Shown here one piece after another: positions 34,919-43,075 of a stretch of DNA of 64,000 nt. Positions within the stretch are counted from its first letter, which is position 1. Every line of letters starts with the position of its first letter. The position numbers and the translations under genes were made by a program. Where the stretch lies: positions 3,286,001 through 3,350,000 of the forward strand of contig NC_007952.1 in NCBI RefSeq assembly GCF_000013645.1, written 5' to 3'. Under the pieces are notes generated by a model. The model worked only from the letters and a program-made list of their open reading frames with translations, ran no database searches and was not told the origin of the DNA. The stretch is from Paraburkholderia xenovorans LB400. GTDB lineage: Bacteria; Pseudomonadota; Gammaproteobacteria; Burkholderiales; Burkholderiaceae.

Positions 34919-36307
34919 ATGGTCTACACCGAGTCAGTACTGGTTCGCGACAGTCTTCGTGCAGACTCCCCGACCATAATTCTTCTCGTGGGGGCGGCTC
35001 CTTTTGAGCAACTCCTGGAGTTTCTTCGCGAAAAGTGCGTTTCAATTTCGGCGGAGCGCACGTACGCACAGGCGACCGGCCGATTTATTGAGTGGCTGTC
35101 GGTGCGCGCGGTTGAGTTTACCGACACTTCGAAACGTAGCCTTTTGTACACCGCGTTTGTGCATGACTTGCGATTTGGAACCTATCGCGATGGAGTGGAT
35201 GAAACCGGGCTTCACTGGCGCGCTACAAGCCAGAAAAACTTGAAACGACTGGTCAATGGACTTATCGAGTTCAGTGACTGGCTGAATCGGCGGTACGGCA
35301 CGACGATGCTGAACCCTATTCATAACCACGCGTCAACTGCGGACCAACTTATCTTCTGGCGTAAATGGAACAAGCAAAGATCAGGCTCATTGCTGGCCCA
35401 CACGAAAAGTCGACATGCCGCGGATGAGTCTGCCTATTACGCCCGGCAGGTGAAGCTACCTCGAAATGGCAATGAAGCCCTCACCGAAGCAAAGGCGTTT
35501 CCGGCTGAGCGCCTGGACGAATTGCTTTGGCAGGGTTTCATTAACCCCGGAAAGGCGCGTGACTCCAGACCATGGGTGAAGTACAACATCCGAGACATTC
35601 TCGTTTCGCTTCTTTGCGTATACGGAGGCTGCCGCGCATCTGAACCGCTCCACCTTTGGGTTGATGACGTTTTTGTGGACCCTAACGACCCGGAACTGGC
35701 CCTGGTGCTTATCCACGAGCCCAGCGAAGGCACAGTCGGATACGTCGATGCGATAACTGGAGCCCGACGCACGACAACACGAGCCGATTTCCTGCAGCGA
35801 TTTTGTGCCGGCCGCAAACCCTTGACCCGCGAGACAGGGCGTCGACATGCTGGTTGGAAAGGTGCGCTACTCACACATAGGACCCGAAAGGCCTTCCAGA
35901 TATTCTGGATCGACAAGAATGCTGGCCGCATCTTTTTGACGCTATGGCGGCTTTATATCCAGCATATCAGGCCTGTCACACCTCAGATGCCTTGGGCATT
36001 TCTAACGAAATCAGGCCAGCCTTTTGGCGCCGAGGGGTACGAGGACTCGTTTAATGCGGCGGTGCGCCGGATTGGACTAACCCCAGCCAAGTGGGCTGGG
36101 ACATCGAGCCATGGGCTACGTCACCGGTATGGCCAGTGGTTGAATGATTTAGGCCTAGGCAACAAGGAAGGCCAGGTGGCGATGCATCACCTAAACGCCA
36201 AAAGCCAGGAAGTGTATCGCCAACTGGGTGTCGATAAAGTTGCGGATGCGATTGGGAAAATCACCGCTATGCAACAGCCCTTATTTTTGAGAATTGAAAG
36301 CCAATGA
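34919..36307 (+). CDS. gmtY: Tyrosine recombinase, first gene of a recombinase trio (GmtY-like)
   Basis: 462 residues. An N-terminal SAM-like core-binding domain (FEQLLEFLREKCVSISAERT, YAQATGRFIEWLS) is followed by the catalytic domain: Arg239 in YGGCRASEPLHLW, His398-x2-Arg401 in SSHGLRHRYGQWLND, His423/424 in AMHHLNAKS and the nucleophile Tyr433 in EVYRQL, so all catalytic residues are present. Unlike most phage integrases it carries a roughly 100-residue insertion between Arg239 and HxxR. The stop overlaps the start of the next gene (ATGA). By length, order and coupling it fits GmtY of the gamma-mobile-trio elements; the assignment is from memory of the family. GC is visibly lower than in the core genes. 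Confidence 0.8.
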   Translation: MVYTESVLVRDSLRADSPTIILLVGAAPFEQLLEFLREKCVSISAERTYAQATGRFIEWLSVRAVEFTDTSKRSLLYTAFVHDLRFGTYRDGVDETGLHWRATSQKNLKRLVNGLIEFSDWLNRRYGTTMLNPIHNHASTADQLIFWRKWNKQRSGSLLAHTKSRHAADESAYYARQVKLPRNGNEALTEAKAFPAERLDELLWQGFINPGKARDSRPWVKYNIRDILVSLLCVYGGCRASEPLHLWVDDVFVDPNDPELALVLIHEPSEGTVGYVDAITGARRTTTRADFLQRFCAGRKPLTRETGRRHAGWKGALLTHRTRKAFQIFWIDKNAGRIFLTLWRLYIQHIRPVTPQMPWAFLTKSGQPFGAEGYEDSFNAAVRRIGLTPAKWAGTSSHGLRHRYGQWLNDLGLGNKEGQVAMHHLNAKSQEVYRQLGVDKVADAIGKITAMQQPLFLRIESQ

Positions 36308-39300
36308 TTTGTCAGCTTGACGACTACACCGCCATTTCCAGCGAACTGACTGGGAGAACTATCTATGTTAATAACGCGCTGGAGCAGTATTTGATATCGC
36401 CCGACACGTCTTTTGACGCTGTTGTGGCAATAGCCCGTCAGTGGCTGCAACGAATCGAACTAGTTCCCGCTGTACACAAGCCCACGCCGGGTATCAGAGC
36501 AGGCGTTAAGGCGCTCATACAGTGCGATACACGAGCCAAGCTTGCAGTCGCGCTGGACAGACTCTTGGTTACCGAGTACCAAGCGAAATTGGAGTCGAGT
36601 TCAATCAAGAGCCGCCTGCGATTCCTGGTGGAACTGATGCTGTCCCTCTGGTCTGCAGGAGTTGTTGCATGGCCGGGTAAGGCTCAAGTGCCGTTCGGCA
36701 ATCCGGTTTTGAAGCTTAACAATATAGGTTTCACCGAGATACCGCTTTCCTACCTCACAACCATTCAAGACTATCTCAATAGAGGGAACCCCGATGACTC
36801 AGTTAATTTTCGGTTCATCTTGGACCACCTGCTAGCCCGAGCAGGAATTCAGGAAATAGGAGACCTTACCCCCAAGACGTTTTATTTGACACCGGAACGC
36901 ACTCGAACCAGGAAGTTACGATCCACGGGTATTCAGGCAGTTTTACACTTATTGCGCGACAGGTACCACGACCAAGCCCAAGCCTGGTCCCCGGAAGATT
37001 TTGGCTTTTTTAAAGCTAAAATGGGACTGCTTGCGCGTGATGAAAAGTTTGAATGGTTGCTCCAGCTGGACCCGGCGATGGCTGAGTGGTCTCGGCTTGG
37101 CATAGAGCATCTGGCAGCAAATCCGGGAAATTATAAAAAACGAAAGTCTTCGATTAATCGATTCCTCCTTCATTATGCAGAACATCCCGACCTCCCGCGT
37201 AACCCGGCGGCCTATTTTGATATTCGTCGACGCCCTATGAGCTTGTTTGATGCCCCCGGTAATAAGGGGCGGCAGATGATGGCGGCTATATTTGATTTTT
37301 TAAATGACGTTCTATTCAAGGTATGTACGCAACCGGACGATAACGAAATTCCCATTTTGATGCCGGGGTTCGCGAATCCACTTCCAAAGGTCAGCTATAA
37401 AGGTGTCAATCAGGGCGAGACCCATCGAGAAGCGATGCCTACTCGATTGATTAATCTTGCGACACATATTCTCACTGAAAATGACTTCGCCTGGGCACGG
37501 AAAGTGGGTCGGGTAGCGGATACCTTTAGATGGGTTAATCCTGATACGGGTGAATTCGAGAGCGTTTGGAGTCCGGTCCGGGTTTATACGATTTTGCTAA
37601 AGTTATTGCTCCCTGCGCGGACATATCAGGTTCGCATGCTTGATAGCGGTGAAGGTGACACATATTGCTACACCGGCAATGGAAAGTGGATCCCCAATTC
37701 TGGGCCGCATCGCCCTAAGCCTGGGACAGCGCCTGTAGAGCGTGGCGTATTTCGCCGATATACCCGTAAAGACGGCAGCACCGGGACTGTGTTTTATTTC
37801 AATACCAATAAGACAGCCGATGTTGATAGCGACATTAAAGGATATGTGATGCCATGGGAAAAGCAGGATGCGCTACAGCTGCTCGTTAATTTACGTGATT
37901 GGCAGGGAAAATACAATCCCGTAAAATCTCAGACGGCTTGGCGGGACATTCCTGATCTAAAGAAAATTAAGCACCCTGACGACTTGCTGAAGATGGGTAG
38001 CAATTTCTTTTTGTTCAGAGACCCTGCGAACAAGCTTCGCCCCGATTTGCCGATTACGGATGTCCGTGTGCGGAATCTGTGGCTGAAACTAATGGCCGAG
38101 ATGGAGCATCGTTTGACGGTGGCTGGGGAGACGCTGAGCAATGGAGACCCGATTAAATTGATTGCATCCCTTGATAAGCATGGGAACGCGTCAGGAGCGA
38201 CCTTCGACCTTCATAGTTTGCGCGTTTCTATCATTACGGCAATGTATGAGGAAGGCGTGCCACCTGAGTATCTGATGAAAATCGTAGGTCACGCCACGGT
38301 GTTGATGACGCTTTATTATACGAAGCTTAACGCGGAAACGTTGAGCCTTCGCATGGACGAGGCATTGCTTGAGCGGCAGCGCAAATCGCAAGCTGAAATG
38401 GCCGGGTTTATTACGCGGGCGAGCCGTGGCGAACTGGAAAAGGCAGTGGCGTTTCACCATCCCTCTGCACTGGATGCGGCGGCTAGCGGGACGGGAGTTG
38501 GCCTGCTCGTTATGGACCACGGGCTTTGCCCGGCCGCTGCAAAGCGATGCCATGAAGGACTGGCCGTGCTAGACGTTGACTCAGGCGTAACCCGGTATCA
38601 GGCCGTGCCGGGCGGCGCCACAAATTGTTCTCGCTGTCGGTTCTTCATGACCGGTCCCGCGTTCTTGTTCGGGATGGAAGCGCATGTGAACGACTTGGCC
38701 TATCGGTTGAAGAAGGCATCTTTTACGTTTGAGTCCGCGCAAGAAAAATTTGATGTGCTGGCTGATGCTCACGCTGCTGCGCTGAGCGGTGGAGAGCCTT
38801 TCCACCGGCAACGTGAGTTGGAGATAGCGGAAACCTCGCTCGAGGCCGCTACGGCCGAGGTAGATTCCATCGCACTCAGTCTGCAATCGGCTTACGCGTT
38901 GACTGAGCAGTGTATTCGGATTGCAGCCCAAGAGAGCGGCGACCGCCTTTCTTTGGTCGTTGCCGGTGGCATAGGACAACTCGAAGCTGTGCTGTCAGAG
39001 ACACACGAGTTTGAGCAGCTTCATCGGATTTGCACTAATGCAACGCTGTATGACGGACTGAACATCAACTGGCGGCAGCCTAATTTAGAGCGGGCACGTC
39101 TGTTTGACCGGATGTTGCGCAACTCAGGTCACGCCCCTCGGTTTTCACTGCTGGATGATAGCGATGCGCTGCGGGTAGCAAACGCAATGGGTCACTTCCT
39201 CTACGCTCGGTTGGATGCCAACACAGTCCACGCGTTGGTGGATGGGCGCACGACCTTGCGGGCCTTGGGCCTTGAAAAAGCCTTTGTAGCGCAACTAGAA

Positions 39301-39360
39301 ACGTTGGAGCCCAAGAGCATTGCCTTGGCTGCCTCGACAATCTTGCTGGAGCAGGAATAG
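36304..39360 (+). CDS. gmtZ: Very large recombinase-like protein of the trio (GmtZ / VPA1269-like)
   Basis: 1018 residues. The central part has a second tyrosine-recombinase-like core: Arg439/Arg444 in LLLPARTYQVRMLDSGE, His637-x2-Arg640 in FDLHSLRVSIITAMYEEG, Gly-His663 in KIVGHATVLM and Tyr671/672 in TLYYTK. It follows about 430 residues of helical sequence. After the core comes a tail with Cys742, Cys749 and a C-x2-C at 775-778 (NCSRCRFF), a possible zinc site, then a long helical, coiled-coil-like region (ESAQEKFDVLADAHAAAL). So two recombinases are encoded side by side. The first codon overlaps gmtY; the stop TAG shares one base with the GTG of the third gene. I recall this layout as GmtZ (VPA1269 family). 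Confidence 0.75.
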   Translation: MICQLDDYTAISSELTGRTIYVNNALEQYLISPDTSFDAVVAIARQWLQRIELVPAVHKPTPGIRAGVKALIQCDTRAKLAVALDRLLVTEYQAKLESSSIKSRLRFLVELMLSLWSAGVVAWPGKAQVPFGNPVLKLNNIGFTEIPLSYLTTIQDYLNRGNPDDSVNFRFILDHLLARAGIQEIGDLTPKTFYLTPERTRTRKLRSTGIQAVLHLLRDRYHDQAQAWSPEDFGFFKAKMGLLARDEKFEWLLQLDPAMAEWSRLGIEHLAANPGNYKKRKSSINRFLLHYAEHPDLPRNPAAYFDIRRRPMSLFDAPGNKGRQMMAAIFDFLNDVLFKVCTQPDDNEIPILMPGFANPLPKVSYKGVNQGETHREAMPTRLINLATHILTENDFAWARKVGRVADTFRWVNPDTGEFESVWSPVRVYTILLKLLLPARTYQVRMLDSGEGDTYCYTGNGKWIPNSGPHRPKPGTAPVERGVFRRYTRKDGSTGTVFYFNTNKTADVDSDIKGYVMPWEKQDALQLLVNLRDWQGKYNPVKSQTAWRDIPDLKKIKHPDDLLKMGSNFFLFRDPANKLRPDLPITDVRVRNLWLKLMAEMEHRLTVAGETLSNGDPIKLIASLDKHGNASGATFDLHSLRVSIITAMYEEGVPPEYLMKIVGHATVLMTLYYTKLNAETLSLRMDEALLERQRKSQAEMAGFITRASRGELEKAVAFHHPSALDAAASGTGVGLLVMDHGLCPAAAKRCHEGLAVLDVDSGVTRYQAVPGGATNCSRCRFFMTGPAFLFGMEAHVNDLAYRLKKASFTFESAQEKFDVLADAHAAALSGGEPFHRQRELEIAETSLEAATAEVDSIALSLQSAYALTEQCIRIAAQESGDRLSLVVAGGIGQLEAVLSETHEFEQLHRICTNATLYDGLNINWRQPNLERARLFDRMLRNSGHAPRFSLLDDSDALRVANAMGHFLYARLDANTVHALVDGRTTLRALGLEKAFVAQLETLEPKSIALAASTILLEQE

Positions 39361-40055
39361 TGGCTACCACTCAGACAACCGCCCCGGACATCTTGAAAGA
39401 TGCTCGTCAGCTATACGCGGCGCATCGCAGCACCGCGACAAAGCCGACTAAGGTCGAAAACCTGGACAAGGTATGGGGGGTGCTTAACGCAATTCGTGAT
39501 GACGGCGGCCGCGACTACTCCCTGGCCGAGGTTGGTCGCCGCCTAGAGGCTGTTGGAGGCCCGAAAACCCAAAGCCTTCGTAATGCCCAGGGTGCCCATT
39601 ATCGAGAAATCATCACGGCATATGCCGATGCCGTAAGCGGATCCACTAGGTATGTGCCGAAGACAAAGGCCAATGTAGACCAGGCCTTGGAATTGATAAC
39701 CGACCCCAGTATTCGCGCCACGTTGAGGGTTGCGCTGGACAACGCGAAACGACTAAAGGTTGTGAACGACAACCTGCATGCGGCATTCAAGTCTCTTCAG
39801 GTCGGGGCCGTCCTACATAGGCTCACGGTCGAGAGCGAACCATCTGTCAGCGCCGCCGACCAAGGAGCCACTGCGGCCTCTCTTTCCCAACGGTATGTAA
39901 TTGCCTTGCGAAAGGGAATTGACGAGACGCGTCTCGCGCAACAAGGACTGCAGGTGGCCCAAGATGGGAGCATTCAATCTGAGCAGGGCGACATGCTGTT
40001 TCCGCCAGCCTTCGTGGATGCCATTCGCTCAATCCTCTCAAACATCCAAGCCTGA
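39360..40055 (+). CDS. gmtX: Third protein of the recombinase trio (GmtX-like)
   Basis: 231 residues, soluble, no membrane segment. DILKDARQLYAAHRSTATKP, KVENLDKVWGVLNAIRDDGG, then YSLAEVGRRLEAVGGPKTQS and RYVPKTKANVDQALELI are helical and basic at the N-terminus, as expected for an accessory DNA-binding protein. GTG start at 39360 overlaps the gmtZ stop by one base. No catalytic motif is seen. In other recombinase trios the third gene gives directionality or end-binding; that role here is inference. Confidence 0.65.
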   Translation: MATTQTTAPDILKDARQLYAAHRSTATKPTKVENLDKVWGVLNAIRDDGGRDYSLAEVGRRLEAVGGPKTQSLRNAQGAHYREIITAYADAVSGSTRYVPKTKANVDQALELITDPSIRATLRVALDNAKRLKVVNDNLHAAFKSLQVGAVLHRLTVESEPSVSAADQGATAASLSQRYVIALRKGIDETRLAQQGLQVAQDGSIQSEQGDMLFPPAFVDAIRSILSNIQA

Positions 40056-40120
40056 CAACTGCATACACAATTCAAATGGCGAGCCCCACCCCGACATCCT
40101 CACTTCGTAGACCCGATGTT

Positions 40121-40249
40121 GGCCTGTGGATTTGTGAATTTCCCCTTCGGGGACCGGCTGCTTCCTGTGGATGAGCCTGATGGACAACCCGTTGGGTTGC
40201 CCACAGGTCACCCACAGGACTCCAGCCTAATTCACAACCTCCACAGGCC
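40121..40249. repeat. Nested inverted-repeat structure immediately after the trio
   Basis: Outer arms: ggcctgtggatttgtgaatt (40121-40140) and its near complement at 40229-40249 (aattcacaac…ccacaggcc; one extra base and about one mismatch). Inner arms: TCCTGTGG (40163-40170) with CCACAGGA (40212-40219); a further CCACAGG is at 40201-40207. Inside are two perfect hairpins: TCCCC-TTC-GGGGA (40141-40153) and CAACCC-GTT-GGGTTG (40185-40199). Four copies of a CCTGTGG word occur in about 130 bp, two per strand. It lies between gmtX and the truncated nuclease gene, so it may be the recombination end with recombinase binding sites, a folded RNA or a terminator. Confidence 0.7.
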
Positions 40250-40335
40250 GCTATCTACGAATAATAGATACAACCTTCACCCCGTTGAAAATGAAATACG
40301 CCAAGAATTGTATGAGTATGAAACCCAACCGGGTA

Positions 40336-40341
40336 TTTCAT
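40336..40341. other. Probable right junction of the integrated island
   Basis: Codons before this point (RVF and earlier) do not fit the endonuclease family; from His at 40339 onward they fit exactly (HMSPAGN). The break falls inside the catalytic DRGH motif. The base-exact attachment core cannot be defined without the empty site. Confidence 0.55.
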
Positions 40342-40755
40342 ATGAGCCCGGCGGGCAATCGCTGGAATCAGGAAGCGATGGCACAATCGTTCTCGCTCGC
40401 CAACGTGGTGCCGCAGAACCGTGAGAACAACCAGCGCCTGTGGGCGCGCATTGAAACCTCCGTGCGCAGGATCGCGGTGTCGTACGACGATACCTATGTC
40501 GTCACCGGCCCGATCTTCAACGGCCAGCAGTTGCAGACCATCGGACCGACACGCGTTTTCGTGCCGACGCAGTTGTTCAAGGTGGTCTACGTACCTTCGC
40601 GGCAGATGGCGTTCGCGGTGGTAGTGGACAATGTCTCGACCAACCGTTACGACATCAGGACGGTTCACGAACTCGAGGCAGCATCGGGCATCCGTTTTCC
40701 GGGCATTCCGGAGAACCTCAAAGATCAGCGACCGGGAGGACTGAAAGGTGTTTAA
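40339..40755 (+). pseudogene. DNA/RNA non-specific endonuclease, 3' fragment split by the island
   Basis: From 40339 the frame reads HMSPAGN, then QSFSLANVVPQNRENNQRLW with the metal-binding Asn, VVTGPIF and AFAVVVDNVSTN, the C-terminal half of the NUC1/NucA nuclease fold. The Asp-Arg-Gly of DRGH and the whole N-terminal half (signal peptide, W-x-A-E-x-L region) are missing. The frame is open upstream to a TTG at 40285, but those residues come from island DNA. The rest is intact to the stop, which points to a recent split. Family function: secreted or periplasmic Mg-dependent nuclease. The last codons overlap the next small gene. Confidence 0.85.
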
Positions 40756-41008
40756 ACCCTATTCGAACGACGACGACGTGCTCAACATTCATGGCGATGC
40801 GCTGACCGTGAGCAACGGCACCACGCGCATCGTGCTGAACGGCACGCTGGAACTGACGCAGGATCAGCGCGGATTGAAAGCGGCGATAGCGTTGAAGGAA
40901 GCGGTGGATGCGATCGTCGCCAGCTTGCAGGCGCAGAGCAATCTGCCCGCCAGGGTGAAGGAGGAACCGGATGCCAAACCGGGCGTCGTGCAGAATCCGT
41001 TTCAATAA
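40748..41008 (+). CDS. Small unknown protein downstream of the nuclease gene
   Basis: 86 residues from GTG 40748, which overlaps the nuclease stop by 8 nt. Sequence: YSNDDDVLNIHGDALTVSNG and TRIVLNGTLELTQDQRGLKA, ending in a helical, Pro/Lys-rich tail. Overlap implies translational coupling with the nuclease in the uninterrupted state, so with the nuclease split its expression may have changed. No family recognised. Confidence 0.65.
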   Translation: MFKPYSNDDDVLNIHGDALTVSNGTTRIVLNGTLELTQDQRGLKAAIALKEAVDAIVASLQAQSNLPARVKEEPDAKPGVVQNPFQ

Positions 41009-41157
41009 CTGCTTCGGCATCCAAAGATATGTTTCGGCGGTTACGTTTTGTCACCACAAGCTCGTCAACTCCTGTCTCCCGGCCCGCGTTAAACCGGCAG
41101 CGCTGAATCATTTCAGCCGCGACACAAGAATCAACCGGTTAAACCAGGAGTCAAACC

Positions 41158-41538
41158 ATGAAGACGCTTTTCGCCGCTCTCGCTTCCGCTCTGCTCGTGT
41201 CGACCGCTTTTGCTCAAACGGCCGCACCGTCCGGCACCCAATCCGCGCAATCCGCGCAAACGCAGCCCGCCGGACAGGCGAACCTGAAGGCGAGCACCGC
41301 CATGCAAACGGGCACGACGGACGAAGGTGCAGCGGCCGCCAAAGCGCCGTCCAAAACCGCCGCCAAAGCGCATGTGAAGAAGACTTCCGCCCATCACACG
41401 GCCAAAGCTCACAAGACCACGAAGAAGACTGCGGCAGAAACGAGCGCCGCCAATCCCAAAACCGGGAGCGCGAAAGAGGCCAGCAATGCCCCGGCAAAAG
41501 CCGACGGCGCAAAAACCGACACGACGAAAACGCAATAA
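41158..41538 (+). CDS. Small secreted Ala/Lys/Thr-rich protein
   Basis: 126 residues. A signal peptide (MKTLFAALASALLVSTAFAQ, cleavage at AFA-QT) is followed by a low-complexity mature part rich in Ala, Lys, Thr and His (KAHVKKTSAHHTAKAHKTTK). Such basic, disordered periplasmic proteins are common in Burkholderia; function unknown. A strong terminator follows at 41612. Confidence 0.75.
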   Translation: MKTLFAALASALLVSTAFAQTAAPSGTQSAQSAQTQPAGQANLKASTAMQTGTTDEGAAAAKAPSKTAAKAHVKKTSAHHTAKAHKTTKKTAAETSAANPKTGSAKEASNAPAKADGAKTDTTKTQ

Positions 41539-41611
41539 CAGGTGATCGGTTTCGGCACGCACCGGCCAGGCATGTGTAGGTAATCGAAGCCGAACTGTGC
41601 CGTTCAGGGAG

Positions 41612-41638
41612 GGCGAGTCATATGACTCGCCTTTTTTT
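41612..41638 (+). terminator. Rho-independent terminator
   Basis: GGCGAGTCA-TA-TGACTCGCC followed by seven T. Perfect 9-bp stem; ends the transcript of the secreted small protein. Confidence 0.88.
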
Positions 41639-41801
41639 ATGCGCGTTCGGGCACGCGACGAATGCTTGCGGGCAAGGCAAATCCGCATTCGGCCCGCATG
41701 ATTTTTTCAGCGGACGCCCCAATTTTTGCACTGCGTTTACCTGCGGACGTCTAATCTCGAACTGTCCCGGTCAACCTTGGCGTCCACGAACGCCGCATCA
41801 C

Positions 41802-42143
41802 ATGGCTCTCTCACAATCAATCGGCAACGCTGCCGCTCAGCCGCTCAACGAGCCGCGCGCTCAACGCAACAATGTCATTCCCTTTCCCACTGCACGCGTT
41901 CGCTTGCAGGTCATCCTGCCGCACCGATCGTGCGAACTTCCCGGCACCCAACTTCGCGTCCTGCTTCATTCTCCCCTCGGTGTCTATGTCGTTGCCACTG
42001 AAGCGATGCGCCAGGAAATTCGCGTCCAACTCGACATTGCCTTCGACGACCTCGACTTCACACTGCATACGCTGATCTCGACACTTCCCGCCGCGATGAT
42101 CGGCCCATTGAAGCGCCGCAGCGCGGTCGCGAAGGCGCGCTAA
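41802..42143 (+). CDS. Unknown protein, 113 residues
   Basis: From ATG 41802: MALSQSIGNAAAQPLNEPRA, then PTARVRLQVILPHRSCELPG and LRVLLHSPLGVYVVATEAMR, ending KRRSAVAKAR. The frame opens at 41622 but that start lies in the terminator hairpin. It ends 2 bp before the DapA-family gene, so probably cotranscribed. No family recognised. Confidence 0.6.
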   Translation: MALSQSIGNAAAQPLNEPRAQRNNVIPFPTARVRLQVILPHRSCELPGTQLRVLLHSPLGVYVVATEAMRQEIRVQLDIAFDDLDFTLHTLISTLPAAMIGPLKRRSAVAKAR

Positions 42144-42145
42144 TC

Positions 42146-43030
42146 ATGTTCTCAGGTATCTGGTTGCCCATCGTCACGCCGCTGCGCAACGGCGAAGTCG
42201 ACATCGATGCATTGCAGCGTCTCGCCGACTACTATTCGCGCACGGAGATCGCCGGCATTGTCGCGTTGAGTACAACCGGCGAAGCAGCCTTGCTACAGGA
42301 CGCCGAGCGTCTCACCGTATTGCAGGCGCTAAGCGATGTAGTCCGCTCCCGTCTGCCGATGCTGATCGGCGTCGGCGGATCGAGTACACGCGACGTCCTG
42401 CACGATATCCAGCGCTACGAGCGCTGGGACTGCGCGGGCTATCTGGTCTCCGCGCCCTCATACATATGTCCGGATCAGGCCGGCGTGCGGTGGCATTTCG
42501 AGCAGGTTGCCGGCGCGACCGGGCGTCCTGTCGTCCTCTATAACGTGCCACACCGAACCGGCGTGTCGATCGCGCCGGATACCGTCGCGCGGCTCGTCGA
42601 GTGCGGCAACATCGTCGCGATCAAGGAGTGCGTGAAAGAGCACTTCAGCCCGTTGAGCGCCCTGCCGATCAACGTCCTGTGCGGCACCGACGAAGCCCTC
42701 GACGACTGTCTGCATCACGGCGGCACAGGCGGCATTCTCGCCAGCGCGCACGTCTGCGCCGACCTGCTGGTTGCGTTCCAGGATCTGCTGCAAGCAGGAC
42801 GCGACGTGGATGCACGAAATCTGTTCGCCAGCTTGCTGCCGGTTTTACGGCTCCTGTTCGCCGCGCCCAATCCGTCCGCCATCAAGGCCATGCTCGCCTT
42901 CGATCATTCGCTCAGCGACGAAACACGCATGCCGGTCTCGCGCGCATCGGCGCAACTGGTCGAGCGTCTGAGCACCGCGCGCGACAGGTTGCAGGACTTG
43001 CGCGCGGAGTTCGCCGGCGTGATGAACTAA
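42146..43030 (+). CDS. Dihydrodipicolinate synthase family protein
   Basis: 294 residues, class I aldolase barrel of the DapA/NanA family. GTTGE-like motif LSTTGEAALL, Tyr in VVLYNVPHRTGVS (Y-N-x-P), and Schiff-base Lys in NIVAIKECVKEHFS are intact. True DapA (4-hydroxy-tetrahydrodipicolinate synthase) is the most likely function, but the family also includes other pyruvate aldolases and a second dapA is common in Burkholderiales. Confidence 0.88.
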   Translation: MFSGIWLPIVTPLRNGEVDIDALQRLADYYSRTEIAGIVALSTTGEAALLQDAERLTVLQALSDVVRSRLPMLIGVGGSSTRDVLHDIQRYERWDCAGYLVSAPSYICPDQAGVRWHFEQVAGATGRPVVLYNVPHRTGVSIAPDTVARLVECGNIVAIKECVKEHFSPLSALPINVLCGTDEALDDCLHHGGTGGILASAHVCADLLVAFQDLLQAGRDVDARNLFASLLPVLRLLFAAPNPSAIKAMLAFDHSLSDETRMPVSRASAQLVERLSTARDRLQDLRAEFAGVMN

Positions 43031-43075
43031 CGAATCCCTGTTCGATCTGCCGTCACTGCGCCACGAATGAGTACT

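Noticed and set aside
40121..40249. CTGTGGAT words read as DnaA boxes of a replication origin
   Set aside because: They differ from the DnaA box consensus, and no replication or partition gene is nearby; recombination-end or RNA structure fits the position better.
40285..40338. In-frame extension upstream of the nuclease fragment from a TTG codon
   Set aside because: The residues do not fit the nuclease family, there is no signal peptide and no ribosome binding site; it is chance open frame in island DNA.
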